A stretch of 34,148 bases of DNA from Paenibacillus farraposensis (GCF_020736845.1 NZ_JAFFQR010000011.1:1-34148), one strand, 5' to 3'; positions 9,200-18,144 are shown, counted from the stretch's first letter. Numbers and translations are program-made. Notes: generated by a model not told the origin, from the sequence alone.

Positions 9200-9240
9200 A
9201 AACCCCGCCCCACCCTGCACAGACAGGGCGAGCGAGGTGT
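9197..9240 (-). terminator. Terminator of the radical SAM gene
   Basis: Read on the minus strand, CCCTG and CAGGG form the core stem, extended by GC-rich flanks, followed by GGGG and five T residues ending near 9199. Confidence 0.6.
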
Positions 9241-9306
9241 TAGGGCTGGTGTTCGCTTAGCGTAAAGGCTCGAATCCTTCTAATTGCTTTATTCTGCTGT
9301 CACCTC

Positions 9307-10266
9307 TCAGAGCCCGTTCGGGAAAAGCGCGTCAAATGCAGGACAAGGCAGTTTGTCGAGGAATTCCTGAAGCGGCTTCGGCTTATGATTGTAAATATCC
9401 TTTAAAGACGTTCCGTTGTAAATATTGCCGATGACTACAGGATGGCATAGCTCACAGATCAGGATATCGCCGTTCCCGTGAAGATGGAGCTGCTTCTTGC
9501 CGTCCACGCAGTTGGAAAAATATACGCCTGGCTGCTCTTTAAAGTCCAGTGCCTCTGCAAAACGGTCCATGCAGGTAAAATACAGCTCGGTATCGTCCTT
9601 TTTGTGTGCGATCAGGTCATGAACGGAACGGACGAGCGCTTCCTTGGTGGAGATCGCATTCCAGTTGGTATGATCCATCACGATGCTGTTCTGGATTTCA
9701 TGGATACGCACACCGAGTTCATATACCATTTCACTAATAGACCGCATGTTATTCTGTGTTTCCTCAAACAGCAAAGTCTCCAGCACGGTTTCCAGTCCGG
9801 CGTCAGTACATAACCGAATATTCTGCACAATTTTCTCGTATATGCGGGGATGCACATGATAATAAGCTGCATATTTCTCGGGGTCCGTAAAATTAAAGGA
9901 AATATGAATATTGGAAAGTCCTGCGTCACGCAGTCTCTCAATTCGTTCAGGACTGAGCAGGCTGGCATTGGTGTTGAGCTGGGTAGCGATTCCCTTGCTC
10001 GAACAGTGAGCCACAATATCCAGACAATCCTCATACTTCAAGGTCACTTCTCCCCCGGATAGACGCACACGTTTTAACGTTGGAATGTCGTCAATAATAC
10101 GAATGACTTCCTTGCTGCTGATGCATTGTCCGTCATTTCGCTGGTAGGCGCAACAATAATCACACTTGAAGTTGCAATTGGAGGTCACCCCTACTTCCAG
10201 TCCCTCCAGCTCATAGATGCCTGGCTTCTCCAGTTCAAGCGATTTATATTTATTTTCTGTACTCAC
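9307..10266 (-). CDS. Radical SAM protein with SPASM/twitch-like C-terminus
   Basis: A 319-residue enzyme. Cys31-x3-Cys35-x2-Cys38 (CNFKCDYC) is the radical SAM [4Fe-4S] motif, and RLSGGEVTL matches the SAM-binding GGE motif. The C-terminus has further cysteines (NCVDGKKQLHLHGNG, then ICELC, then PCPAF), resembling a SPASM or twitch domain with an auxiliary cluster, as in peptide- and protein-modifying enzymes. The GTG at 10266 has GGGAGG 11 bases upstream. It is divergent from a DsrE-like protein and a class V aminotransferase, suggesting a sulfur-related or modification pathway, which is inference. No precursor peptide gene was found nearby. The substrate is unknown. Confidence 0.85.
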   Translation of the reverse strand: MSTENKYKSLELEKPGIYELEGLEVGVTSNCNFKCDYCCAYQRNDGQCISSKEVIRIIDDIPTLKRVRLSGGEVTLKYEDCLDIVAHCSSKGIATQLNTNASLLSPERIERLRDAGLSNIHISFNFTDPEKYAAYYHVHPRIYEKIVQNIRLCTDAGLETVLETLLFEETQNNMRSISEMVYELGVRIHEIQNSIVMDHTNWNAISTKEALVRSVHDLIAHKKDDTELYFTCMDRFAEALDFKEQPGVYFSNCVDGKKQLHLHGNGDILICELCHPVVIGNIYNGTSLKDIYNHKPKPLQEFLDKLPCPAFDALFPNGL

Positions 10267-10315
10267 TTTGTCATGATCCTCCCGATCTCAGGCGTGTATC
10301 TTAAATTCCCTTGAG

Positions 10316-10321
10316 ATTATA
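10316..10321 (-). promoter_or_regulatory. -10 element for the radical SAM gene
   Basis: On the minus strand 10321-10316 reads TATAAT, a consensus -10 about 50 bases upstream of the GTG start. No clear -35 is present at 17 bases, which fits activator dependence. Confidence 0.5.
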
Positions 10322-10384
10322 CAGAATGAAGTTACCTCAAAGATATGATTTATCGTGCATTTGGCCTTTTATTGCCCCCCACAA

Positions 10385-10419
10385 ATGTGAACGATATGTG
10401 AACTGGGCATAGTTCTCAT
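10385..10419. promoter_or_regulatory. Tandem ATGTGAAC repeat (Pho-box-like) in the divergent promoter region
   Basis: ATGTGAAC occurs at 10385-10392 and 10396-10403, an exact direct repeat at an 11-base period, followed by GTTCTCAT (10412-10419), an inverted copy with one mismatch. On the minus strand this reads TTCACA-N5-TTCACA, the arrangement of Bacillus PhoP boxes, pointing toward the radical SAM gene. It lies about 65 bases upstream of that gene's -10. Other regulators are possible. Confidence 0.45.
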
Positions 10420-10467
10420 TTCCAAATCCATACTGAGTATATCTGTGGTAAATGGAGGCGGAATATC

Positions 10468-10944
10468 GTGGACAAAAGGATGAATCTGCTCATGTTCAGC
10501 GGCGATTATGATAAGGCGATGGCTGGGCTGATCCTGGCAAATACAGCTAGGGAGCTGGATGTGGAGGTTACGATGTTTTTTGCGTTCTGGGGGTTATTTC
10601 TGGTACGCGATCCTGAGAAAATGACGCATGAGGATAAAACCATATACGAGAAAATCATGGGCTGGATGACTCCGAAGGGACCAGAGGCTCTACCGCTGTC
10701 CAACATGAATTTTAGCGGCCTGGGCAAGCTGATGCTGATGGAAATGCTGGAGGACAACGAGGCTCCGAAGCTGATCCATTTCCTGAAAGGAGCCCGGAAG
10801 AAAAACGTCAAATTTTATGCCTGCAAGCTATCGGTGGAAATTATGGGGTTTAAACCGGAAGAGTTTATTCCTGAGCTGGAAATTATCGAGGCCAAAACAT
10901 ATCTGAAAGACGCGCTCGAATCCGACATGCAACTGTTTATATAA
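10468..10944 (+). CDS. DsrE/DsrF/DrsH-like family protein
   Basis: A 158-residue cytoplasmic protein of the DrsE_2 type, proteins related to sulfur-carrier subunits. The N-terminal LLMFSGDYDKAMAGLILAN and the middle KLIHFLKGARKKNVKFYACK are characteristic. The single conserved-type cysteine is Cys119 in YACKLSVEIMG, the position expected to carry a persulfide. The C-terminus ends with the family-like ALESDMQLFI. The GTG at 10468 has GGAGG 9 bases upstream. A class V aminotransferase follows on the same strand 135 bases on. A sulfur-relay role is inferred from family and neighbour only. Confidence 0.8.
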   Translation: MDKRMNLLMFSGDYDKAMAGLILANTARELDVEVTMFFAFWGLFLVRDPEKMTHEDKTIYEKIMGWMTPKGPEALPLSNMNFSGLGKLMLMEMLEDNEAPKLIHFLKGARKKNVKFYACKLSVEIMGFKPEEFIPELEIIEAKTYLKDALESDMQLFI

Positions 10945-11079
10945 AATGGACTCACGCCTTGTCCGGCTTGTGGATGAGGCTCTTATTCTGACCAAATGAT
11001 GACATTCGCCTAATTTTTTTTAACCTATTCAGGCCTACCTGCGTACCCTAAGAAGACAGAACGACTTGGGAGGCGCCGT

Positions 11080-12588
11080 ATGCTCATGGCACGAATCGGA
11101 AGCAATTATTGTAGGTATCAACCTTCTAACGAGGCTTATTTCCAGAGATACCGCGACAATACCATTGGATATTATCAGGCCTTTGAATCCCCTTATGGAC
11201 AAAAAAGGCTGATTTATGCGGATTGGGCAGCCAGCGGTCGCCTGTATGGACCCATTGAGGCAAAAATAGCAAACGATGTGGGCCCTTTTGTAGCGAACAC
11301 GCATACGGAGTCTAATTTGACAGGTACTCTGATGACCCAAGCCTACGAAGAGGCGAAGCAAATCATCAAGAACCACGTTCATGCCAACGAATATGATATG
11401 ATCCTGTTTGCCGGGTCCGGCATGACTGGTGCGGTGAATAAGCTTCAACGGTTGTTGGGACTGAAAATACATGAGAAATTAAAGCGCCTCTATCCGATTG
11501 CTGAAAAAGAGCGTCCAATTATTTTTGTGACACATATGGAGCATCACTCCAATCAAATCTCCTGGGCAGAAACCATTGGGGACGTTGTGTGCCTACCTCC
11601 CGGTCCCGGCGGTATCGTCGATCCAGCTCAGCTCGAACGGCTGCTGTTCCAATTCCGGCATCGTCCGCTCAAGATCGGCGCTTTTACAGCCTGCTCCAAT
11701 GTTACAGGCTTTGAAGTACCGATTTACCAGTTATCCCGCAAAATGCATAAACATGGCGGTATTTGTTTCATTGATTTTTCTGCAAACGCGCCTTATGCTG
11801 CGATCAATATGCACCCTCCCGACCCCCTTGAGAAATTGGACGGCATTATCTTTTCACCTCACAAATTTCTCGGTGGCCCCGGTACAAGTGGCGTCTTGAT
11901 TATGAATTCGGAGCTATGCCCCAATTATGCTCCCGACCAGCCTGGAGGCGGCACGGTAAACTGGAGCAACCCTTGGGGCGGATACGAGTATAAGGATAAT
12001 ATCGAAGCACGTGAGGACGGGGGAACCCCCCCTTTCCTGCAAGCCATCCGAACGGCGCTCTCCATTCAGCTGAAGGAACAGATGGGGCAAAATCGCATGC
12101 TACAACGCAAAAAGGAATTAACCTCATTATTGCTACACGGCTTGAAAGCCATACCCGGCCTGCACATTCTGGGAGGAAACAGTCAAAATCGGCTTGGCAT
12201 TGTATCTTTTGTTGTGGACTGTATTCACTATAACCTGATTGTAGAATTACTAAATGATCGGTTTGGCATTCAAGCCCGGGGCGGCTGCTCCTGTGCTGGA
12301 ACCTACGGACACTATTTGCTGGGGATCGATCAACAAGCCTCTAATCAAATGGCAAATCTGATCCATGCCGGGGATTTATCGCAAAAACCGGGTTGGGTGC
12401 GTCTGTCTCTCCATCCCATGATGACCAATCAGGAGGTTTCTTATCTTACTTCCGCCATACGGGCCATTATAGAAAACATCACGCTATGGCAAAAGGATTA
12501 TACCTATCAAGCGGATACAAACGAATGGCGATGTATGAAAGAATACAAAAAAATAGACATCCGCAAATGGTTTTGTTTTAGTGATTAA
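11080..12588 (+). CDS. Class V aminotransferase, cysteine desulfurase-like
   Basis: A 502-residue PLP enzyme, longer than the usual 400-residue SufS/IscS. The Schiff-base lysine is Lys262 in IIFSPHKFLGGPGTSG. His156 in THMEHHSN stacks on PLP and Asp232 in ICFIDFSAN binds the pyridine nitrogen. The segment ARGGCSCAGTYG (Cys403, Cys405) sits where desulfurases carry the catalytic cysteine, though the surrounding motif differs from classical SufS. The ATG at 11080 has GGGAGG 6 bases upstream. Next to a DsrE-like protein, a persulfide donor-carrier pair is plausible but unproven; many family members have unknown substrates. A bidirectional terminator follows. Confidence 0.82.
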   Translation: MLMARIGSNYCRYQPSNEAYFQRYRDNTIGYYQAFESPYGQKRLIYADWAASGRLYGPIEAKIANDVGPFVANTHTESNLTGTLMTQAYEEAKQIIKNHVHANEYDMILFAGSGMTGAVNKLQRLLGLKIHEKLKRLYPIAEKERPIIFVTHMEHHSNQISWAETIGDVVCLPPGPGGIVDPAQLERLLFQFRHRPLKIGAFTACSNVTGFEVPIYQLSRKMHKHGGICFIDFSANAPYAAINMHPPDPLEKLDGIIFSPHKFLGGPGTSGVLIMNSELCPNYAPDQPGGGTVNWSNPWGGYEYKDNIEAREDGGTPPFLQAIRTALSIQLKEQMGQNRMLQRKKELTSLLLHGLKAIPGLHILGGNSQNRLGIVSFVVDCIHYNLIVELLNDRFGIQARGGCSCAGTYGHYLLGIDQQASNQMANLIHAGDLSQKPGWVRLSLHPMMTNQEVSYLTSAIRAIIENITLWQKDYTYQADTNEWRCMKEYKKIDIRKWFCFSD

Positions 12589-12660
12589 GAGACTGCTGTC
12601 CGTTGCCTTCTTTCATAATCTCCATAACCGGACAGCTCAAAAAACAGATTATATGAATAA

Positions 12661-12695
12661 AAAAGGAGCGACCGATCTCATGGCCTACTCCTTTT
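12661..12695. terminator. Bidirectional terminator between convergent genes
   Basis: AAAAGGAG (12661-12668) pairs with CTCCTTTT (12688-12695). A-rich and T-rich flanks on opposite sides allow it to serve both the aminotransferase and the LLM oxidoreductase. Confidence 0.75.
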
Positions 12696-12721
12696 CCGTT
12701 TCTCTATTAAAGTAAAACTGC

Positions 12722-13774
12722 TTATTGACTCTCAGCCTCCCACTGGGATATCTCTTCGCGCACCCGTGGCGCCACCTCTGTTCCCAGCAGCTCAATAGCC
12801 TTCATCACGTCCTCATGCGGCATCGTTCCGACAGGCACATGCAGCATAAAACGTGTAATTCCCACCTGTTTGCGCAGGTGAATGATCTTTTGGGCAACCG
12901 TTTCCGGATCGCCTACGTACAACGCCCCTTCAGGGCTGCGCGCGGTATCAAAGGTGGAACGGGTGTAAGGCCCCCAGCCACGCTCACGTCCAAGCACATT
13001 CATAACCTGCTGGGTGGAAGGGAAAAACTTCTCTGCCGCAAGCTCCGTACTTTCCGAAATGAAACCGTGCGAGTGGGAGGCTACCGGAAGCTGCGATGCG
13101 TCATGGCCTGCGTGCCTAGCCGCCTTCTTATACAGCTCCACCAGCGGTGCAAATTGCACAGGGCTGCCTCCAATGATCGCCAGCACCAACGGCAATCCAA
13201 GCAAGCCGGCACGGACTACAGATTCCTGGTTCCCCCCGCTGCCAATCCATACGGGCAACGGATTTTGAACCGGACGCGGGTACACGCCCAAATTGTTAAT
13301 GGCAGGCCGATGTCCGCCTTTCCAGGTCACTTTTTCGGATTCACGTATTTTCAACAGCAGCTCCAGCTTTTCATCAAACAATTCATCGTAGTTATCCAGA
13401 TCATATCCAAACAGCGGGAACGATTCGATAAAAGAACCCCGTCCTGCCATAATCTCAGCTCGTCCATTCGAGATGCCGTCCAGTGTGGCAAAATCCTGAA
13501 ACACCCGCACCGGATCATCCGATGACAGCACCGTCACCGCACTGGTTAGCCGAATGCGCTGAGTCTGTGCCGCCGCGGCAGCGAGTATAACAGCCGGAGC
13601 AGATGCCGCATAATCTATACGATGATGCTCCCCCACACCATACACATCCAGCCCGACCTGATCTGCAAGCACGATCTCCTCAACAACCTCACGTATCCGT
13701 TGCGCATGGCTAATGACCTCACCCGTCTGAGGATCAGGTGTTGTTTCTACAAACGTGCTGATTCCTATCTCCAC
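12722..13774 (-). CDS. LLM class flavin-dependent oxidoreductase (luciferase-like)
   Basis: A 350-residue bacterial-luciferase-like monooxygenase. The start [30 protein letters not shown], the [27 protein letters not shown] segment, [12 protein letters not shown] and [10 protein letters not shown] are all typical of the FMNH2-dependent TIM-barrel family. The substrate cannot be told. The GTG at 13774 has AGGGGGT 8 bases upstream. It is convergent with the aminotransferase gene and shares its terminator. Cytoplasmic, single gene. Confidence 0.9.
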   Translation of the reverse strand: MEIGISTFVETTPDPQTGEVISHAQRIREVVEEIVLADQVGLDVYGVGEHHRIDYAASAPAVILAAAAAQTQRIRLTSAVTVLSSDDPVRVFQDFATLDGISNGRAEIMAGRGSFIESFPLFGYDLDNYDELFDEKLELLLKIRESEKVTWKGGHRPAINNLGVYPRPVQNPLPVWIGSGGNQESVVRAGLLGLPLVLAIIGGSPVQFAPLVELYKKAARHAGHDASQLPVASHSHGFISESTELAAEKFFPSTQQVMNVLGRERGWGPYTRSTFDTARSPEGALYVGDPETVAQKIIHLRKQVGITRFMLHVPVGTMPHEDVMKAIELLGTEVAPRVREEISQWEAESQ

Positions 13775-13932
13775 TGGTTCTACCCCCTGTTTTCATGTTT
13801 CGTTCTCATCGGCTGCTTTCACAGCAACCATTTCAAAAACCGATATCTTTATATTGAGCCTTTCTCGTCAATTTATCAAGTTTTCTTTTGGCTGCCTGGG
13901 GCCAGTCAAAGGGAACATCCCACGCCCAAAAG

Positions 13933-13962
13933 AAAAAGGAGAAGCTCAAGGGGCCTCTCCTT
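13933..13962 (-). terminator. Terminator of the PhnA-like gene
   Basis: AAGGAGA (13936-13942) pairs with TCTCCTT (13956-13962). On the minus strand the stem is followed by TTTTTCTTTT. It lies just past the PhnA-like stop. Confidence 0.8.
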
Positions 13963-13972
13963 CCTTTTAAAC

Positions 13973-14314
13973 CTAACTTTTTTTCACAAACTCCGATTTT
14001 AACTTCATTGCTCCAAAACCATCGATTTTGCAATCAATATCGTGATCTCCATCCACCAGGCGAATATTCTTCACTTTGGTGCCAATTTTCAAGACGGACG
14101 AGCTTCCTTTAACCTTAAGGTCTTTAATGACAGTTACAGAGTCACCATCCTTCAGGACGTTGCCATTCGCATCTCTGACGACTTTTACGTCTTCATTGCT
14201 TGTAGCTTCTGACTCAGACGACCACTCATGAGCGCATTCAGGACAAATATAGAGGCTCCGATCCTCGTAAGTATACTCTGAATTACATTTAGGACAATTT
14301 GGCAAATTAGACAT
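13973..14314 (-). CDS. PhnA/YjdM-family zinc ribbon protein
   Basis: About 113 residues from the ATG at 14314 ([18 protein letters not shown]). Cys7-x2-Cys10 and Cys23-x2-Cys26 (ICPECAHEW) form a zinc ribbon. The C-terminal half ([20 protein letters not shown] to [10 protein letters not shown]) is the PhnA/YjdM domain. Despite the name, this family is not part of phosphonate lyase; its role is poorly known. A GGAG lies 13 bases upstream of the chosen ATG. An upstream in-frame ATG at 14332 would add six residues but has no ribosome site. It has its own terminator. Confidence 0.9.
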   Translation of the reverse strand: MSNLPNCPKCNSEYTYEDRSLYICPECAHEWSSESEATSNEDVKVVRDANGNVLKDGDSVTVIKDLKVKGSSSVLKIGTKVKNIRLVDGDHDIDCKIDGFGAMKLKSEFVKKS

Positions 14315-14543
14315 TGTTATTATGTACTCCATTCATTTTTAATTCTATTGCTGTGCCAGCCTTCTTATCTATCAAGCCTGCTCCAAGCCTTGCCTGGAGT
14401 TCCATACAAGTATATTGGATAATCAGCACTGATGCCACCCATAGATGAAATAAATTTGGAAATTCCCAGTCATCGTCCTTATAATGAAAACGGATGCCAA
14501 CCTTCCCGGGCCAGCATCCATAAGCATGAGCAAAGCTATACAT
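14307..14543 (-). pseudogene. Possible 78-codon remnant ORF upstream of the PhnA-like gene
   Basis: An open frame whose stop overlaps the PhnA-like start by 8 bases, as in an operon. The translation contains protein-like stretches (IRFHYKDDDWEFPNLFHLW, then [20 protein letters not shown]) but no ribosome site supports the ATG at 14543 and I do not recognise the family. It could be a truncated upstream gene or chance. Confidence 0.25.
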
Positions 14544-14571
14544 CTGGAAATGTACTAACAGGCTTACGCCT

Positions 14572-15429
14572 TTATTTTTTTACCAGTTCGCTGATTCCTT
14601 GGCTAAGCGGTGTAAGCGGTCTGTTCAGCAGCTTCTCAAAATCACTGCTCACAACATCCAAAGCCCCTTCGCGAATCGCCTGTTGAATTCCAACCACAAT
14701 TGGAATTGCGGCTTCCGGGACGCCCGCTCCAAGCATCGTTTTGGCATACGCCGCATCGTCTACTTGTTGTACAGGGACATCCTTGCCCAACACCACGGCG
14801 AGTATTGCCGCCAGCTCTTCCTGGGTAATGGGCTTGCCCGAGAGCTCATAAATAGTGTTCTCGTGGCCTTCACCAGATAAAACGGCTGCCGCCGCTTGCG
14901 CATAATCTGCACGGGTGGCCCAGCCTACCTTGCCGGAGCCTGCCGAGGTCAGCCAAGGGGCTCCTGCCAATACGGCTTGAATCGTGCCAGCTTCATTCTC
15001 AAGATACCAGTTATTGCGCAGGAAAGAGTAAGGAATGCCCGATTCACGAATGAATTCCTCTGTGATGCGATGTACAGGTGCCAGGAATAAGGTGCTGTCA
15101 GTGGCATTGACTACGCTAGTATACGCGATAAAGCTTACTCTCGCACGTACAGCAGCGTCAACAGCCGCCTTATGCTGGCGGATTCTCGTATCATTATCCC
15201 CGTCTGCGGACACAATCAGCAGACGGTCTACACCGGCAAAGGCCTGATCCAGCGTCTCTGGCTTGTCGAAATCACCATGACGAACGTCAACGCCGCGAGC
15301 ACGCAGGCTTTCTGCTTTTTCCGGGTTTCGCACGCTAACAATCAAATTCTCCGTCGATACCGATGCGAGCAAAGTCTCTGTCACGATAGAACCGAATTGT
15401 CCTGTTGCTCCTGTTAAAGCTATTTTCAT
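14572..15429 (-). CDS. NmrA-like / QorB-like SDR family NAD(P)H oxidoreductase
   Basis: A 285-residue atypical short-chain dehydrogenase. The nucleotide motif GATGQFG sits at 7-13, ISVRNPEKAESLRARGVDV-like residues read the cofactor phosphate, and YTSVVNATDSTLFLAPVHR plus PYSFLRNNWYLEN are typical of E. coli QorB (YtfG), an NADPH:quinone reductase. Quinone or reactive-carbonyl reduction is therefore inferred. The ATG at 15429 has GGAGG 6 bases upstream. Two inverted repeats in the upstream region suggest control by an HxlR-type repressor, but no such gene lies beside it here. Confidence 0.85.
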   Translation of the reverse strand: MKIALTGATGQFGSIVTETLLASVSTENLIVSVRNPEKAESLRARGVDVRHGDFDKPETLDQAFAGVDRLLIVSADGDNDTRIRQHKAAVDAAVRARVSFIAYTSVVNATDSTLFLAPVHRITEEFIRESGIPYSFLRNNWYLENEAGTIQAVLAGAPWLTSAGSGKVGWATRADYAQAAAAVLSGEGHENTIYELSGKPITQEELAAILAVVLGKDVPVQQVDDAAYAKTMLGAGVPEAAIPIVVGIQQAIREGALDVVSSDFEKLLNRPLTPLSQGISELVKK

Positions 15430-15465
15430 ATGAAATCCTCCATTTAATTTTTATTTACCTTTTCA

Positions 15466-15496
15466 TAGTAACTATAAATAGTATGGAAGTCCATAC
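15466..15496. promoter_or_regulatory. HxlR-type operator candidates upstream of the QorB-like gene
   Basis: ACTAT-AA-ATAGT (15471-15482) and GTATGGA-AG-TCCATAC (15481-15496) are two touching perfect inverted repeats about 45-65 bases upstream of the start. TAGTA-type dyads are common targets of HxlR/DUF24 repressors of quinone-responsive genes. The assignment is inference. Confidence 0.5.
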
Positions 15497-15695
15497 ACCG
15501 CTCCGCTTCATGCCAGAAACCACGCTCGGCTTGAGGACAGCTTCTTTAATTCTATTCATAAGGGATATTTATATTATTTTATTTGTTTATAGGATGTTTT
15601 CCTAAACATGGAATGTAAATTAGCCGTTAATATAAGAGGCGTGTTTTAAAATGATTGAATATTAAAAAGAGGTGTATTTTTTGGAGAACCAGCAC

Positions 15696-16802
15696 ATGTC
15701 ACAGAATCCACAGGAAACATCAAGACAGATGTACACTCGGCATAGCCAAAATTATGGAGCAGAAACCAATAGGATGGCTGAAATATCCAAAACCTATGGC
15801 TTGTCTATTTTGTTTATGCGGTGGGGAGCAACGGTATTTGATTTCATATTTTTTGTGATCGGTTATATTTGTTTATTTATCTCTGTCATTCAAATAACAG
15901 ATAGATGGTTTCTGCCTTTGGCAATTGCATCCCGTTGTATCCTGCTTATCGCTTTTATCTGCTATTATTTGCTTTTAGAAGGTTATACAGGCTATACGCT
16001 GGGGAAGTTCGTTTTTCGTATTAAGGTGGTTAACGCGGAAGAAAAGCCTCCTGGTTTTCTTAAATCGCTAATCCGCACCTTGCTTAGATTGGTTGAAACC
16101 AATCCCTTGCTAATGGGTTCGTGGCCTGCTGCTATCAGTGTGCTCGCCACTGCTTCAGGACAACGAATTGGCGATTTAGCGGCAGGCACATATGTTGTAA
16201 AGGTACGGGATTTGGAGCCGATTAGCAAAAAGGCAATGAAACGTTCGCTCTTTATATTTTTTACCGCAATGGTGATCTTGGGCGGCTCGTTTGTTAATGC
16301 TATTTCTATATGGCTGCATAATTATCAATCTTCTGAGGCTCCAGTGAGCATGAAAAACAAGAGCTATGTAAGTAAAGATGGGCGGTTTCAAATCTCAGCC
16401 CCACTAGACTGGTCAACAGACCCGGACGGTGAAGGACGATCAGATATTGCGATATTCAATCCATACATCGAAAAGTCCGTTGTGGTACTGTCCAACTCGA
16501 AAAGGGAATTGGGCAATGTAACTCTCCAGTACTACACAAAGAAAATTCAAAACAACCTGACCAAAAGTTTTAACCTCTCTACTGTAGGACCTTCATCTGA
16601 CACAACGATTCATGGATATCCTGCCATTGAGTTTACGATTAAAGGACAAAAAGATGTGAACCATTATATAACTCATGTAGCCATCATTGAGACCGAAGAA
16701 GATTATCTTCAGATACTCGCGTATACGCCCGCATCTAAATATAACCGTTTGAAGAAAGAACTGCATGATATTATCTACAGCTTCCGCGAGGTTCGTCATT
16801 AG
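15696..16802 (+). CDS. RDD-family membrane protein with C-terminal PsbP-like extracytoplasmic domain
   Basis: About 368 residues. Residues about 30-160 form an RDD domain: RWGATVFDFIFF at its first helix, LEGYTGYTLGKFVFRIKVVN after the second and GQRIGDLAAGTYVVKVRD at its end. A further helix (about 190-210) is followed by a soluble domain of about 150 residues (SYVSKDGRFQISAPLDWS to HGYPAIEFTIKG) resembling PsbP/DUF1795-type lipoprotein domains of Firmicutes. The ATG at 15696 has TTGGAG 9 bases upstream. An in-frame TTG at 15681 with AAAGAGGTG 6 bases upstream is a credible alternative. Monocistronic; function unknown, possibly transport or stress at the envelope. Confidence 0.8.
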   Translation: MSQNPQETSRQMYTRHSQNYGAETNRMAEISKTYGLSILFMRWGATVFDFIFFVIGYICLFISVIQITDRWFLPLAIASRCILLIAFICYYLLLEGYTGYTLGKFVFRIKVVNAEEKPPGFLKSLIRTLLRLVETNPLLMGSWPAAISVLATASGQRIGDLAAGTYVVKVRDLEPISKKAMKRSLFIFFTAMVILGGSFVNAISIWLHNYQSSEAPVSMKNKSYVSKDGRFQISAPLDWSTDPDGEGRSDIAIFNPYIEKSVVVLSNSKRELGNVTLQYYTKKIQNNLTKSFNLSTVGPSSDTTIHGYPAIEFTIKGQKDVNHYITHVAIIETEEDYLQILAYTPASKYNRLKKELHDIIYSFREVRH

Positions 16803-16884
16803 ACTGAGGCATTATCATCGGTAGTGGTGAGCGCGAGCGAATCGGGACTGTTCATCAAGGAGCCTACACTCCAAAAATAAAAAA

Positions 16885-16917
16885 AGAAGCGGCTCAATAT
16901 CACATTGATCTGCTTCT
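16885..16917 (-). terminator. Terminator of the glycerate kinase gene
   Basis: AGAAGC (16885-16890) pairs with GCTTCT (16912-16917), with an inner TCAAT/ATTGA stem. On the minus strand it is followed by seven T residues. Confidence 0.85.
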
Positions 16918-16989
16918 AAAAACTTCAACAGTATATGTAAGACAGCTACCTCATCCTGATACATTGCATCCGTGTAATGAGCCGTGTTT

Positions 16990-18144
16990 CTACTTCATTG
17001 GCTGCTCGCTGAATTGAAGCACCCTTGCAATATTCTCGCATGTGCGCTCTACATTTTGCGGCCCTTCAGCCAGCAGCTTCCCCAGCTCCGAGGCTCCTGG
17101 CACGATGCCAAACACCGCATCTATGCCCTCCTTGTACAACGTGTCTATCCCTTCTCCGATGTAGCCAGCGATCGCAATGACCTTTTTGCCGGATTGCTTG
17201 GCCGCCTGGGCTACTCCATACGGCGTTTTGCCGAATTTGGTCTGAAAATCAATACCGCCTTCCCCCGTAAAAACGATATCCGCATTCGCCAGCTTCTGCT
17301 TTAATCCGGTGTATTCGATCACAATTTCAATGCCTTTTTGCAGCGCTGCCTGAGTGAAAATCAGCAAGCCCGCACCCAATCCGCCTGCTGCGCCTGCGCC
17401 CGGAAGATCGCGCACATCCTTGCCCAGCTGCCGCTTCACCACATCCGCGTAATGAGCCAGATTGGCATCCAATTGCTGTGCCATTTCCGGGGTTGCCCCT
17501 TTTTGCGGGCCGAATACATGAGATGCCCCATGCTCTCCGCACAACGGATTCGTTACATCACAGGCTACAATCAATTGTACCTGTCGCAGGCGAGCATCCA
17601 GTGACGAAATATCAATGCTGGCCAATTCACCCAGACTGCCGCCGCCGCAAGGGAGCGTGTTTCCCTCCGCATCCAGGAATCTGGCACCGAGTGCTTCGGC
17701 CATCCCCGTTCCGCCATCATTCGTAGCACTACCACCAATGCCGATAATAATTTTTCGAATCCCTTGATTCAGACATTCGCGGATTAGCTCGCCCGTACCG
17801 TAAGTTGTAGTCTTGAGCGGGTTTTTGTTAGCCTTGGTGACCAGGTGGATTCCGCTGGCGGACGCCATTTCAATCGCAGCCGTGGCGCCGTCTCCAAGCA
17901 AGCCATATGCGGCAGCAACAGGCTCTCCAAGCGGCCCGGTCACCTCGATATAGCGAAGCTGCCCGCCTGTCGCATCCACCAGTGATTGCACCGTTCCTTC
18001 GCCGCCGTCCGCCATCGGAACATGGACGTAATTGGCTGTCGGATAGACCTTGCGCAATCCATTCTCCATCGCGATACACACTTCTTTGGCGGTCATGCTT
18101 TCTTTAAAGGAGTCCGGCGCCAGCACAAATGTTTTCTCACTCAT
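16990..18144 (-). CDS. glxK: Glycerate kinase, type I (GlxK/GarK family)
   Basis: A 384-residue enzyme that phosphorylates glycerate to phosphoglycerate. The family signatures are clear: start FVLAPDSFKESMTAKEV, PMADGGEGTVQSLVDATGG, IIIGIGGSATNDGGTGMAEALG, GAGAAGGLGAGLL and the FTGEGGIDFQTKFGKTPYGV segment. The length is normal and the frame intact. The ATG at 18144 has a GGGGTGAG about 5 bases upstream. It lies 21 bases downstream of a broken GntP permease gene on the same strand, which would once have supplied the substrate as one operon. A terminator follows. Confidence 0.95.
   Translation of the reverse strand: MSEKTFVLAPDSFKESMTAKEVCIAMENGLRKVYPTANYVHVPMADGGEGTVQSLVDATGGQLRYIEVTGPLGEPVAAAYGLLGDGATAAIEMASASGIHLVTKANKNPLKTTTYGTGELIRECLNQGIRKIIIGIGGSATNDGGTGMAEALGARFLDAEGNTLPCGGGSLGELASIDISSLDARLRQVQLIVACDVTNPLCGEHGASHVFGPQKGATPEMAQQLDANLAHYADVVKRQLGKDVRDLPGAGAAGGLGAGLLIFTQAALQKGIEIVIEYTGLKQKLANADIVFTGEGGIDFQTKFGKTPYGVAQAAKQSGKKVIAIAGYIGEGIDTLYKEGIDAVFGIVPGASELGKLLAEGPQNVERTCENIARVLQFSEQPMK

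Noticed and set aside
10267..10467. Search for a RiPP precursor peptide next to the radical SAM gene
   Set aside because: Only trivial frames (for example ATG-ACA-AAG-TGA) are present; no Cys-rich or core-like peptide on either strand.
12725..13525. 266-codon plus-strand open frame opposite the LLM oxidoreductase
   Set aside because: It is an antisense shadow of a well-supported gene, with no ribosome site and no recognisable domain.
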